Source: Palauibacter sp022826685
GTDB lineage: Bacteria > Gemmatimonadota > Gemmatimonadetes > Palauibacterales > Palauibacteraceae
Assembly: GCF_965221685.1 (NCBI RefSeq)
Contig: NZ_OZ244907.1
Length of the DNA: 64,000 nt
Strand: one strand, 5' to 3'
The position numbers and the translations under genes are program-made. The notes below the pieces were generated by a model. That model did not search any database, was not told the DNA's origin, and saw only the letters and a list, made by a program, of their open reading frames with translations. Every line of letters starts with the position of its first letter. The first letter of the stretch is position 1. Shown piece by piece: positions 7,569-16,995 of the stretch.

Positions 7569-10252
7569 ATCGGGAGCCAGTAGGCGATCTTCAGCAGGAA
7601 CACGTGCTGGCCGCCGGCGCGCAGGCTGTCGACGAGGCGGCCGGGGTCCACGAGTTCGCCCGAAGTCCGCATGTCGGAGCGGTCCTGCTGCCAGACCAGG
7701 AAGAGCGTGCTGCCCGGCTGCCACTCCCAGCGGAGGACGACGTTGCTCCGGAGGGAGAGGATGTTGAAGTCGCCGTCGGGGAGGGTAAACGACCGGCCGC
7801 CCTCGGTCACGTCCCACGACCCGTCGCGTCTGCGGTCGATCCTCGATCCCATTTCGCCATACAGGAGCAGGTGCCGCTGGCGGGGTTCGAGGAGTTCGCC
7901 GAGCCCGTGGCGGCTTCCGCTCGCCGCGAACGGCTCGAAATAGGCCTCGAGCGTGAGGTCCGGTCCGAAGGCGTAGGCGCCGCGAAGACGGAGCGCGAGG
8001 GTGCTGCGGTCGATGGCGGAGAAGATGTAGCGCCGGTCGAAGGTGGCCCGCCGACCGCCGGCCAGCGTCGTGAGGTACTGGCGCGATTCCGTTTCGCGCC
8101 GGTAGCTGGGTTCGACTTCGAGTTGCAGCGCAGACCCGGGCCGCAGCGTGAGCGCACCCCTCGCCTCGTACGCCCACCCACCGATCTCGTCCCGTCCGTA
8201 GGATCCCATGAGCCGGAAGCCGGTCCGGAAGGAGCGGTCGGTGGCGAGCGCGACACCTGTCTGCCAGCGCGCGAGCGTCTCCATGAGGGGGCCGCCGCGC
8301 GTGAGGTGATCGCTGAGCGCGCGGGGGTGGTATCCGCCCTCGAGCGTCGTGCGCAGGTAGTTGTGCCAGGTCGCGGTCGCCCGGGCCCCGAGCGTCGTCT
8401 CGGTACGCACGCCGTCGAAGTTCCATGAACTCGCCGAGGTGAGGCCGACCTGCCAGGCACGTGCGAACGCGGTCGGGATCGTCTCGCGGATCGCGATGTC
8501 GGCCTCGGCCGTGAGCCGGTCCGCGTTGAACATCTGGCCCACATCGTTGATCTCGAAGCCCGGCGAGACGGCTTCGCCCCGCACGCGCCACAGCCAGCGC
8601 CGCCCTCCCACCTTTTGCATCCCGAGGGCTGCGGCATATCCGGAGAGCGTGGAGCGCGAAGGGTCCAGCCGCGCGGTCTGGCGGTCCGGTCGCTGGAAGA
8701 AACGCGCGCTCGAGCGCTGCACTCGCAGGATCGCGTCGGGGTTGCCGCTGAGGTGCGAGAACCCCGCGTGCCCCGTGAGTTCGTACTCGCCCCCGAAGAA
8801 GCGCAGGTTCCAGTCCGTGCCCCCGGCGTAGGCGCGCCACGGGAGGAGCCCGGCGAGTTCGGGACGGCCCTCGCGGCTGAGCGTGGTCCCCGTGAAGCCG
8901 ACCGTGGAACGCTCCTCCCCGAACTCCTGCTCCAGCCTCGCCACCGCGAAGGCGCTCAGAGGGGCGACCGGCACGGCGCTCTCGATCGTGTCCGTCGCGG
9001 ACGGGCGCCGAGTGTAGTGGAACGCCCGGGCATCCTCGCGTCCGGTGACGGCGAAGAGCGCGCCCACGGAGGTCCCGCCCGGGAGCCGGCCCGTGACCTT
9101 CCCCGCCCCGAGAATCGTCGTCTGATCGGGCGCGATCACGCTGTCGGCCACGGCCCGCCCCGGCGGCGGGGCCCCGATGCGGCGCGAGTAGAAGTAGCGC
9201 GGACCCAGCCCCTCCATGAGCTGGCGTCCCTCCGTGAAGAAGGGACGGCGCTCCTCGAACACCTCCTCGAACGCGGTCAGGTTCACGACGGCCGGGTCCG
9301 CCTCGACCTGTCCGAAGTCCGGGTTGACGGCGGCGTCGAGCGTCAGGCTCGAACCGAGACCGACCTTGAAGTCCGCTCCCACGCGGGACTCGCTCCGCGT
9401 CACGACGCCCGCCATGGGACCGCCCGTGGGAGTGCGCAGGTCGCCCGCCACGTAGGGCAGAAACTCGATCCCGCGGCTCCCCCGCACGCCCTCGAGTCCG
9501 GTGAGGTCGCCGAGGCGCGAGGCCCACCCGGGCTCGCTCCGAACCACGAGTTCCCACAGGAGGTTCTCCTGGACGTCGGGCATGTAGCGGTTGATGTTCA
9601 TTCCCCACGCCGACTCATCGCCGTTGAAGCGCAGTTGCGAGAACGGCATCCGCATCTCGGCCGTCCACCCGAGCGAGTCGCGCTGCACGCGCGCCGACCA
9701 CACGGGATCCCACGTGTAGTCGCGGTTGGTCACGTTGTCCTCGGGGTGGTACCAGTCCGTGCGGCTCCCCGCCGCGTTCACCCCGAAGGAGACCGCCGTG
9801 CGCCGGTTCAGGTAGGGGTCGAGCGAGACCAGCAGGCGCTCCGATCCGGTGTTCTGGTCGCGCCGCGTGCGATAGGCCTGGATGCCGTCGGGATCGTCCG
9901 TGTACATGCGCCCGGCGATCCACAGCGCGTCGTCGTCGTAGGCGAACGCGACCTCCGTGCGCCGCGTGGCGGGCTCGCCCTCGTCTGGCTCGCGCTGCCA
10001 GAACGTCGTCGCGAATTCCGCCCGCGCCCAGACCGCGTCATCCAGATGGCCATCCAGCTGGAGCGTCCGATCCGTGTCGCGCGTGGCCCTGAGCTGCTGC
10101 CGGTCCTCCGGGCCCAGGCCCTGCGCGCTGAGAGCCCCGCCCGCGGGGAGAAGGACCAGGATGACGGCGGAGACGGCCCGCGAGATGCCGCGTGCGAGCC
10201 CGGCAGCCCGGGTTCTGCGTGAACGGGTTCTGCGCGAACCGTCAGCGCTCAA
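7565..10252 (-). CDS. DUF5916 outer-membrane protein with CBM9-like N-terminal domain
   Basis: An 895-residue exported protein. After a signal peptide ending LSAQG comes a carbohydrate-binding-module-9-like domain (about 60-240; LDGHLDDAVWARAE, DDALWIAGRMY), then a DUF5916 region with NPDFGQVEADPAVVNLTAFE and RRPFFTEGRQLM, then about 500 residues of alternating beta strands ending in the aromatic-rich terminus IAYWLPI, as expected for a beta barrel. Such proteins are common in Gemmatimonadota and Bacteroidota; their function is undefined. The only start giving the complete signal is TTG at 10252, which overlaps the upstream acetamidase stop by 11 bases. That start is less certain than the reading frame. 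Confidence 0.85.
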   Translation of the reverse strand: MSADGSRRTRSRRTRAAGLARGISRAVSAVILVLLPAGGALSAQGLGPEDRQQLRATRDTDRTLQLDGHLDDAVWARAEFATTFWQREPDEGEPATRRTEVAFAYDDDALWIAGRMYTDDPDGIQAYRTRRDQNTGSERLLVSLDPYLNRRTAVSFGVNAAGSRTDWYHPEDNVTNRDYTWDPVWSARVQRDSLGWTAEMRMPFSQLRFNGDESAWGMNINRYMPDVQENLLWELVVRSEPGWASRLGDLTGLEGVRGSRGIEFLPYVAGDLRTPTGGPMAGVVTRSESRVGADFKVGLGSSLTLDAAVNPDFGQVEADPAVVNLTAFEEVFEERRPFFTEGRQLMEGLGPRYFYSRRIGAPPPGRAVADSVIAPDQTTILGAGKVTGRLPGGTSVGALFAVTGREDARAFHYTRRPSATDTIESAVPVAPLSAFAVARLEQEFGEERSTVGFTGTTLSREGRPELAGLLPWRAYAGGTDWNLRFFGGEYELTGHAGFSHLSGNPDAILRVQRSSARFFQRPDRQTARLDPSRSTLSGYAAALGMQKVGGRRWLWRVRGEAVSPGFEINDVGQMFNADRLTAEADIAIRETIPTAFARAWQVGLTSASSWNFDGVRTETTLGARATATWHNYLRTTLEGGYHPRALSDHLTRGGPLMETLARWQTGVALATDRSFRTGFRLMGSYGRDEIGGWAYEARGALTLRPGSALQLEVEPSYRRETESRQYLTTLAGGRRATFDRRYIFSAIDRSTLALRLRGAYAFGPDLTLEAYFEPFAASGSRHGLGELLEPRQRHLLLYGEMGSRIDRRRDGSWDVTEGGRSFTLPDGDFNILSLRSNVVLRWEWQPGSTLFLVWQQDRSDMRTSGELVDPGRLVDSLRAGGQHVFLLKIAYWLPI

Positions 10253-11408
10253 GAAAGATGTCTTTCGGGATGAAACCGGTGACGACCTGTGTGAGATCGA
10301 CGACCTCGCTCACCCGGAAATCGACGGCGATGCTGGCGAGGGAAAGCGCCTTGTCGGGCGTCAGCCCCTTCTCCTCGACGAGGAACTCCACCACGAGGCG
10401 GGTCGCCTCCCGCGCGGCGCGGTCGAGGTCGAGATCGATGCCCATGATCAGGTAGTGGGTCGGGGTCTCGGCGCGAGGGGCCGGGATCGTCACCCCCTTG
10501 TGCACGACGAACCGGAACACCCCGGTGAGCGACTGCTCGATCGCGGTGCCGCTCACCTCCCCGTCGCCCTGCGCGCCGTGCCCATCGCCCGCGTAGAAGA
10601 GCGCCCCCGGGTGGAAGACGGGGAGATACACCGTCGTCCCGGCCGTGAGATCCTTCACGTCGAGGTTGCCGCCGAAGGCGCCCGGCGGACGCGATCCCTG
10701 CACGCCGGGTACCGTCACGCCCGGCTCGCCCACGACCGGATCGGGGGCGACGGCGAGGATCCCCATGAACGGCGCCAGCGGCACCTGGATGTCGGGCGAG
10801 AAGAAGGCGACTTCCCGACCGTCCACTTCTCCGGTCCGGATCAGGTGGCGGGCGGGCGGCATGTCCAGCGCCACATCCTCGTCGCGGGCGCCGGGATAGC
10901 TCGGGGAGAAGACCCCGCCGCGGCCGCTCGTGGAGTTCACGCCCCACGGCACGCGCGTCTCGATGTCGAGGACCTGGATCTCGAGCATGTCGCCTGGCTC
11001 GGCCCCCTCGATGTGGATCGGGCCGGTGATCACGTGCCCGCTTCGCCCCTCGCGGGGACGGCCCTCACGCGAGGCCCAGAAGTCGATGACGTCGTCGAGG
11101 ATCTCCTCGCGGGGCACGCCGAGTCCGGTCAGGAACTCGACGGGATCCTCGTTCTGCGTCGCGCCGACATGGGTCAGGGTCTGCATGCGCACGGTTTCGC
11201 CCGAGGCGATGCGGAGTACCGGTTCCTTGTCGATCGGGAACCAGCCCCAGTTGAGCGTCTCCGGCCGCGACGGAAGGACATGGTCTGCCTCGACCTCGCC
11301 GGCCGCCGCGCCATCCGTCCGCTCGTTCGTCTCGTTCGCCGGCGGCGCGCACGCCAGAGCGAGCGTGCATCCCAGTGCCGCCAGGCTCGGCCTCATTTGA
11401 CGCGACAT
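10242..11408 (-). CDS. Acetamidase/formamidase family protein, lipoprotein
   Basis: A 388-residue FmdA/AmdA-family enzyme, which hydrolyses short amides to ammonia and a carboxylate. The N-terminus carries a signal ending LACAPP (lipobox), implying export, which is unlike the classical cytosolic formamidases. Family landmarks are HVITGPIHIEGAEPGD, WGVNSTSGRGG, PPGAFGGNLDVKDL and GDGHGAQGDGEVSGTA. It is the first gene of a five-gene minus-strand operon ending with the CaiD-like gene, and is divergent from the NHL-repeat lipoprotein gene. Substrate and direction of export are inferences from family and signal sequence. Confidence 0.88.
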   Translation of the reverse strand: MSRQMRPSLAALGCTLALACAPPANETNERTDGAAAGEVEADHVLPSRPETLNWGWFPIDKEPVLRIASGETVRMQTLTHVGATQNEDPVEFLTGLGVPREEILDDVIDFWASREGRPREGRSGHVITGPIHIEGAEPGDMLEIQVLDIETRVPWGVNSTSGRGGVFSPSYPGARDEDVALDMPPARHLIRTGEVDGREVAFFSPDIQVPLAPFMGILAVAPDPVVGEPGVTVPGVQGSRPPGAFGGNLDVKDLTAGTTVYLPVFHPGALFYAGDGHGAQGDGEVSGTAIEQSLTGVFRFVVHKGVTIPAPRAETPTHYLIMGIDLDLDRAAREATRLVVEFLVEEKGLTPDKALSLASIAVDFRVSEVVDLTQVVTGFIPKDIFLER

Positions 11409-11420
11409 GGAACGCTCTCC

Positions 11421-11439
11421 CACGCTGAAGGTGAGCGTG
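11421..11439. promoter_or_regulatory. Inverted repeat in divergent intergenic region
   Basis: CACGCT and AGCGTG form a perfect 6-bp inverted repeat with a 7-bp spacer, in the 90-bp gap between the divergently transcribed acetamidase and NHL-lipoprotein genes. It could be an operator or chance symmetry in GC-rich DNA; no regulator gene is adjacent. Confidence 0.3.
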
Positions 11440-11498
11440 TACAGTGGATCTTCCCGTTCCGGGAGGCAACGACCCCGGACAGAACGCGGAGGGCGGCG

Positions 11499-12629
11499 AT
11501 GAAAGACGGCATCCGGCGCGCGATCTTCCTCCTTGCGGTCCTTCTCTCGGCGTGCGCGGAGCCGGAAGCGGGCGCGTCCGGAGAGGCCGGTGCAGCCGGT
11601 GCAGACGCTGTGCCATCCTTCGAGGTGGACCCGGGCTGGCCACGCGAGATGCCGGACCTCTGGATCATGGGATCCATCACGGGCGTGTTCGTCGACGCGC
11701 GCGATCACGTCTGGGTGACGCACATCCCGGAGTCGCTGACGCCGGAGGAGACGTCCGCCGTGCAGGACCCGCCGATCGGCACCTGCTGCGTCCCGGCCCC
11801 GGTCGTGGTCGAGTTCGACCCCGAGGGGAACGTCGTCCAGGGCTGGGGCGATCCCGCCACGCAAGATATCTCGGAGTTCCCGCGGAACGCGCACGGCATC
11901 TTCGTCGACCACAACGACTACGTGTGGGTGGGCACCTACCGGCACCACCGGGTCATGAAGTTCACGCGCCCCGGCGACGTCGTCATGACGATCGGCCGCT
12001 ACGACGAGAACGCCGGCAGCGACGACCCCGAGCTTCTCGGCGGCCCCGCCGGCATCTGGGTGGACCCCGAGGACAACGAAGTCTTCATCGCCGACGGCTA
12101 CCAGAACCGCCGCGTCGTCGTCTTCGACGGCGAGACGGGTGCCTACCTTCGCCACTGGGGCGCCTACGGAGAACCGCCGGACGACACCTACGAGTACGAC
12201 TACGCCGGGCGGGGGCCGGACTCGGAGCCGCCCCGCCAGTTCTCCACCGTGCACGGCCTCATCGGATCGAACGACGGCCTCATCTACGTCGCCGACCGCC
12301 GCGGGAACCGGATCCAGGTGTTCGATCAGGACGGTGCGTTCCGGGCCGAGAAGATCGTGGCGCCGGCTACGCGCGCCTCGGGTTCGGCCTTCGTCGTCGC
12401 CTTCTCCCACGATCCGGAGCAGCGCTGGCTCTACCTCGCCGACGGCACCAACCACAAGGTGTGGATCCTGCGCCGCAGCGACCTCGAGATCGTGGGCGAG
12501 TTCGGCCGCGGCGGACGCCAGCTGGGCCAGTTCCTGCGCCCGCACGGGATGAGCGTGGATTCGCACGGCAACATCTACGTCGGAGAGGCCTCCACCGGCC
12601 GGCGGATGCAGCGCTTCACCCTCCGTTGA
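11499..12629 (+). CDS. NHL-repeat beta-propeller lipoprotein (peptidyl-amidating-lyase-like)
   Basis: A 376-residue exported lipoprotein: the signal ends in LLSAC. NHL-type blades follow, for example GVFVDARDHVWVTH, GIFVDHNDYVWVGTY, GIWVDPEDNEVFIADGYQNRR, IYVADRRGNRIQVFD and GMSVDSHGNIYVGE. The overall pattern resembles the lyase half of peptidylglycine amidating enzymes, a frequent automated name for such bacterial proteins, but catalytic residues cannot be verified by eye. CCxP (TCCVPAP) is conserved-looking near residue 105. It is divergent from the acetamidase operon and convergent with the FAD oxidase gene (10-bp gap). A binding or scaffold role is equally possible. Confidence 0.8.
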   Translation: MKDGIRRAIFLLAVLLSACAEPEAGASGEAGAAGADAVPSFEVDPGWPREMPDLWIMGSITGVFVDARDHVWVTHIPESLTPEETSAVQDPPIGTCCVPAPVVVEFDPEGNVVQGWGDPATQDISEFPRNAHGIFVDHNDYVWVGTYRHHRVMKFTRPGDVVMTIGRYDENAGSDDPELLGGPAGIWVDPEDNEVFIADGYQNRRVVVFDGETGAYLRHWGAYGEPPDDTYEYDYAGRGPDSEPPRQFSTVHGLIGSNDGLIYVADRRGNRIQVFDQDGAFRAEKIVAPATRASGSAFVVAFSHDPEQRWLYLADGTNHKVWILRRSDLEIVGEFGRGGRQLGQFLRPHGMSVDSHGNIYVGEASTGRRMQRFTLR

Positions 12630-12639
12630 GCCGGAGGGT

Positions 12640-13821
12640 TCAGCCGCGGTTGCCCTCGCCCCAGGCCGATGTGAGCGGCTCTCCGTCGATGAAGCGGCCC
12701 GGGCGGAACGGTGCGAGGTCGATCTTGGGGGGCTCGCCGCAGATGACGTCGGCGAGCGCTTCTCCGATCGGGGGGCCGAGCTTGAAGCCGTGGCCGCTGC
12801 CGCCGAAGAAGGCGTAGTAGCCCTCCAGACCGGGCTCGGGACCCACGATCGGGTGCCAGTCGTCCGTGATCGTATAGAGGGAGGCGTAGCCGCCCAGGTG
12901 CCGGGCGCGGGAGAGAGCCGGGAGCCGTTCGAAGAGCGGGCGCTCGATGCGCTCGCGCATCTCCGGGTCTAGGGTGGGATCGCAGTCGTCCGGATCCGCC
13001 GGTTCGATATCCTTGGGCGCCCCCAACCCGGCGATGATGCGATCTTCGGCGTAGGGTCTCAGGTAGACGCGCAGACCCGGATCGGAGACCACCGGGAGTT
13101 CGCCGAAGCCGACCGGCTTCTTCACGAACAAATCGCTCTCGCGGCTCCAGCGCAGCGAGTACCTGAGGCCGAGCCAGGCGCCGACCTGCCCCGCCCAGGG
13201 GCCCGCCGCGTTCACGACGACATTCGTCGAGATGGTCCCGTCTTCGGTCTCCACGGCTACCGCTTGATTTCCATGCAGGCGGATGCCCGTGGCCGCGACG
13301 CCGGCGTGAGGCTCGAGTCCCCACGGGCGCGCGGCCGCTACCAGGTTCTCCGTCGTGCGCGTGGGATCGGCGTAACCCGAGCGCGGCTCGAGGATCCCGT
13401 ACGAGACACCGTCCAGCGAGAGCGGCGGTGCCAATTCGGCCACTTCTTCGGCGGCGAGGCGTTCGACGTGGAGCCCGTGCCGCCGCTCCGACTTGAGGAT
13501 GTGCTCGCCGGCGGTGCGCAGGCGTTCGCCGATCAGGAGCAGGAAGCCGATGGGCCGGAACCCGCAGTCGCCGCCGAGCAGGTCCCGGTCGTTCTCGAAC
13601 ATGTGAAGGGCCCGCTTCGCGAGTTCGAGCGTGATCGGATTCGAGTAGTACGTGCGGACGATCGCAGCGGAGTGTCCCGTGCTCACGCCCGCCAGGCGTC
13701 CCTTCTCGAGCAGCACGACACGCCCGAACCCCCTCTTCGCGAGGAAGTGAGCGGCGCTGGCACCCATGATCCCGCCTCCGATGACAACGGCGTCGGCGGT
13801 CCGGGACCCCGCGGCCGTCAC
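12640..13821 (-). CDS. FAD-dependent amine/amino acid oxidase (DAO family)
   Basis: A 393-residue D-amino-acid-oxidase-fold flavoprotein, similar in organisation to glycine/sarcosine oxidases. The dinucleotide-binding motif VVIGGGIMGASAAHFLAKRG is at the N-terminus; VVNAAGPWAGQVG is the second FAD-contact region, and the C-terminal FFGGSGHGFKLGPPIGEALAD matches the family's closing motif. The GTG start overlaps the TGA of hyuB (GTGA), so it is the distal member of the hyuA-symporter-hyuB operon. In that context it probably oxidises the amino acid released after ring opening and decarbamoylation (for example sarcosine); no carbamoylase gene is seen here. Confidence 0.87.
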   Translation of the reverse strand: MTAAGSRTADAVVIGGGIMGASAAHFLAKRGFGRVVLLEKGRLAGVSTGHSAAIVRTYYSNPITLELAKRALHMFENDRDLLGGDCGFRPIGFLLLIGERLRTAGEHILKSERRHGLHVERLAAEEVAELAPPLSLDGVSYGILEPRSGYADPTRTTENLVAAARPWGLEPHAGVAATGIRLHGNQAVAVETEDGTISTNVVVNAAGPWAGQVGAWLGLRYSLRWSRESDLFVKKPVGFGELPVVSDPGLRVYLRPYAEDRIIAGLGAPKDIEPADPDDCDPTLDPEMRERIERPLFERLPALSRARHLGGYASLYTITDDWHPIVGPEPGLEGYYAFFGGSGHGFKLGPPIGEALADVICGEPPKIDLAPFRPGRFIDGEPLTSAWGEGNRG

Positions 13822-15575
13822 CGCCGCCCTCCGCGCAGCCGGTCCGTCTCGGCCAAGTCGACCGCCCACTCGCTCGGCTTGATGGCCACGCCGTAAGCCT
13901 TCCGCGCCCGGGCGCGCGAGATCTTGCCTTCCTGCGCGTCCCGGAGCACGGCATCCGGATCCCGTTCGTACGCCGGTCCAAACCCACCACCGCCCGCCGT
14001 CTCGATCCGCACCCGGTCGCCCGTGGCCAACTGCACCGTCGCCTTCGAGCCCAGATTCCGCGCGTCACCGCCCGAGATCAGCCGGTAGCTCGCCACCTTT
14101 CCGTCACAGCCTCCGTGGAGGCCGTGGGCCGGGAACCGCGCCCGGTCCGCCAGCGTCGTGAACGTCGGCTCGTGACCCACGAACTCGTATTCGCGGCACA
14201 GCGCCAGGCCGCCCCGCTGCCGGCCCGCCCCCTCCGAGTCGGGAACGAGGCTGTACTCGTGGATCCGCACCGGATAGTTGAGTTCGGTCTCCTCGATCGG
14301 CGCATTCTGCGTGTTCTGGATGTGGGTCTGGACCGCGTCCGGGCCGTCGGCGTCGTGCCGCCCGCCGTACCCGCCCGCGAGCGTCTCGAGGAAGCAGTAG
14401 TACTCCCCGGTCGCCGGGTCCTCGCCCCCGAACCCGACGTGGCAGATCATCCCCTTCGTGCCCGCGGGAACGCGTTCCGGCATGGGCTCCGCGAGCGCCC
14501 GGAACATGATGTCGCAGAGCCGCATCGCGACCTCCCACCCGCCGACCACCCCGGCCGGCGGCCGGACGTTCACCGCCGATCCTTCCGGCGCGATCACCTC
14601 GATGGGGCGGTAGAACCCCTCGTTCAGCGGGATGTCCGGGTCGACGAGGCACTTCAGCACGTAGACGCAGGCGGTGAAGCACTGCGTCAGGTTGCAGTTC
14701 ATCGGCGCGGCGCGCTGCGGGTCCGTCCCGGTGAAGTCGAAGCGCGCCGTCGAGCCGTCGAACCGGATCCGGACCTTCAGGCGGACCGGCTCGCCGGTGA
14801 TCCCGTCGTCGTCGAGGCACCCCTCCGCCGCGAACTCCCCCCGCGGAAGCTCCGCCAGTTCCGCCCGCAGCCGCCGCTCGCTGTAGTCGATCATCCGCTG
14901 CATGTAGGAGTCCAGCGTCTCGGGCCCGTAGCGTCCCCACAGCGCCGACAGCCGCCGCAGCCCAATCTCGTTCGCCGCGTGCTGCGCCCGCAGGTCGCCC
15001 GCCACCTCCTTCTTCGCGCGCACATTCGCGAGCATGAGCTTCAGCACGTCGTCCACGAGTTCGCCACCGTCGAAGAGCTTTACGACGGGGAGGATGAGCC
15101 CCTCCTGGTAGATCTCGCGGAACGCCCCGATGCTCGCCGGCGCCCCGCCGCCCACGTCCACGTGGTGGCAGCAGTTGGCGACGTATCCCACGAGCGCGCC
15201 ATCGTGGAAGAAGGGGGTGATGAGGAAGACATCGTTGAGGTGGCTCGCCTGCCGGTGCGGGTCGTTGACCAGCAGCCCGTCCCCCGGACCGAGCGTCCCT
15301 TTCCCGTGCTCCGCCTCGTACTCGGCCACCGCGCGCGGGACCAGCCTCCCAATCGTCACGAGGTGCGCGGGCTGGCAGAACGCCTGCGCGATCATGCGCC
15401 CCTCCGCGTCCACGAAGGCGCACGAATAGTCGAGCCGCGTCTTGATGTTCGTCGAATAGGCGGTGCGCTGGAGGGTGACCGACATCTCCTCCGTCGCCTC
15501 CACGAGCGCGTTCCGGACCACCTCGAACAGGACCGGATCCACGGCGCCCCCGGTGCGGCTCTCAGGCTGCGGCAT
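13818..15575 (-). CDS. hyuB: Hydantoinase B/oxoprolinase subunit
   Basis: A 585-residue HyuB-family protein that works with HyuA in ATP-dependent hydrolysis of hydantoins or 5-oxoproline. Landmarks are DPVLFEVVRNALVEATEEM at the N-terminus, YSTNIKTRLDYSCAF, GLLVNDPHRQASHLNDVF, CCHHVDVGGGAPAS and the C-terminal GGGFGPAYERDPDAVLRD. The ATG lies 14 bases inside the 3' end of the symporter gene, and its own TGA overlaps the oxidase start. The specific ring substrate is not decidable from sequence; linkage to an amine oxidase favours an N-methylhydantoin-like or similar cyclic ureide over oxoproline. Confidence 0.92.
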   Translation of the reverse strand: MPQPESRTGGAVDPVLFEVVRNALVEATEEMSVTLQRTAYSTNIKTRLDYSCAFVDAEGRMIAQAFCQPAHLVTIGRLVPRAVAEYEAEHGKGTLGPGDGLLVNDPHRQASHLNDVFLITPFFHDGALVGYVANCCHHVDVGGGAPASIGAFREIYQEGLILPVVKLFDGGELVDDVLKLMLANVRAKKEVAGDLRAQHAANEIGLRRLSALWGRYGPETLDSYMQRMIDYSERRLRAELAELPRGEFAAEGCLDDDGITGEPVRLKVRIRFDGSTARFDFTGTDPQRAAPMNCNLTQCFTACVYVLKCLVDPDIPLNEGFYRPIEVIAPEGSAVNVRPPAGVVGGWEVAMRLCDIMFRALAEPMPERVPAGTKGMICHVGFGGEDPATGEYYCFLETLAGGYGGRHDADGPDAVQTHIQNTQNAPIEETELNYPVRIHEYSLVPDSEGAGRQRGGLALCREYEFVGHEPTFTTLADRARFPAHGLHGGCDGKVASYRLISGGDARNLGSKATVQLATGDRVRIETAGGGGFGPAYERDPDAVLRDAQEGKISRARARKAYGVAIKPSEWAVDLAETDRLRGGRR

Positions 15576-16995
15576 CTTGGCCCCCGGTTCGAGTTTCGAG
15601 ACGCGCCCCGACCCACAGAATCAGGATCGTGAGCGGCAGTCCGACCAGGATCGGGTCCAGTTCCCAGATGATGACGACGGACCCCACCTCGCGGATCGCC
15701 CCGAACGTCTGCCATATGGCCTGTACCGCGGCACCGATGAGCATGGCCGCCATCACCGTCCGCGGCGCCTGCCGAAGCGAGGGAAAGAGGACAATCCCGA
15801 TCAGCGCCGGGGCGACGGAGGCCCCCATGATCCGTCCCCCGATCCAGAACAGTTCGATGAGGAGGGGCAGCGCGAGATAGAGGACGGCCGCGAGCACCCC
15901 CACGAGGAGGACGTTCAGGCGGTACACCCACAGTTGCCGGACGGCACTCGCCGTGGGGGCGATGAAGCGCGCGTACAGGTCGAGCGTGAAGTTGGAGGCG
16001 ATCGTGTTGATCGTGCTGGAGAGCGTCGACATGCTCGCCGCGAGCACGCATACCACGACGAGACTCGCGAGTTCGTTCCCCGCCGCCCCGAAGGCGAGCG
16101 TCACGAAGGCGTCTTCGGCCGCCAGGCCCGGCCCGTAGATCGTGCGGGCGACGATTCCGATGAGCGGCGGCGTCATGTACCAGATCGAGGCGATGACCCC
16201 GCCGTACAGGAACCCCCGCCGGGCGACGTCCGCACTCCGGGCCGCGAAGCCCCGCTGGATCAGTCCCTGGTACGCGCCCGTGATCGCGAGGCCGATGACG
16301 ATCCACGCCAGCACCTGCGTGACGCCCGCTCGTCCGAAGATGTCGATCAGCGCCGGATCGAGGCCGGCGCTCAGTTCGCCGAACCCGCCGGCCGCGGCCA
16401 GCCCCGCCACGAGCACCGCGATCGAACCGGCGAGGATGATGAAGAACTGGATCGCGTCCGTGGCCATCACCGCCCACATGCCGCCCAGAAACACGTAGAC
16501 CGACGTCACCCCGAGCCAGAGGAGCAGCGACTCGGCCACGGAGATGTCGAGGACCGCCGTGGTGACGAGCGTCAGCGCCCCGATCGTCCCCGCCGTCACT
16601 CCCATGTCCCGGAGGATGACGAGAAGGAGCGAGACGATCCGGTGCCGGGGGCCGAAGCAGCGGCCGAAGAGTTCCGGGATCGTGATGACGCCGGTCTCCC
16701 ACAGCCGCGGGATGATGAAGTACGCGATCCAGATCGTCCCCAGCATGAAAGAGCCGCCGCTCCAGTACGCGTCGAGGCCGAAGTCCGCGCCGAGCGCCGA
16801 GATCCCGATCAGCGTCGTCCCGTTGATCCAGGTGGCCGCGACGGAGAAGGCGATGAGCCAGACCCCCGAGTCGCGCCCCGCCACCGCCATATCCTCGACG
16901 GAGCGCACGCGCCGCCGGAACCAGACGCCGATCCCCAGCATGAGCGCGAGGTAGGCCCCGATGAGCCACCACGAGAGCTGCATCCCCTCCGTCAT
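15562..16995 (-). CDS. Sodium:solute symporter (SSS family)
   Basis: A 477-residue inner-membrane transporter with about 13 hydrophobic helices. N-terminal SWWLIGAYLALMLGIGVWF, the loop VEDMAVAGRDSGVWLIAFS and AATWINGTTLIG, and ASMSTLSSTINTIASNF in the later core are typical of the sodium/solute symporter family (PutP/PanF fold), where the Ser/Thr pair in the last motif contributes to Na+ binding. ATG at 16995 overlaps the stop of the 65-aa membrane peptide gene (ATGA). Being sandwiched between hyuA and hyuB, it most likely imports the ring substrate of that enzyme. Confidence 0.93.
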   Translation of the reverse strand: MTEGMQLSWWLIGAYLALMLGIGVWFRRRVRSVEDMAVAGRDSGVWLIAFSVAATWINGTTLIGISALGADFGLDAYWSGGSFMLGTIWIAYFIIPRLWETGVITIPELFGRCFGPRHRIVSLLLVILRDMGVTAGTIGALTLVTTAVLDISVAESLLLWLGVTSVYVFLGGMWAVMATDAIQFFIILAGSIAVLVAGLAAAGGFGELSAGLDPALIDIFGRAGVTQVLAWIVIGLAITGAYQGLIQRGFAARSADVARRGFLYGGVIASIWYMTPPLIGIVARTIYGPGLAAEDAFVTLAFGAAGNELASLVVVCVLAASMSTLSSTINTIASNFTLDLYARFIAPTASAVRQLWVYRLNVLLVGVLAAVLYLALPLLIELFWIGGRIMGASVAPALIGIVLFPSLRQAPRTVMAAMLIGAAVQAIWQTFGAIREVGSVVIIWELDPILVGLPLTILILWVGARLETRTGGQDAAA

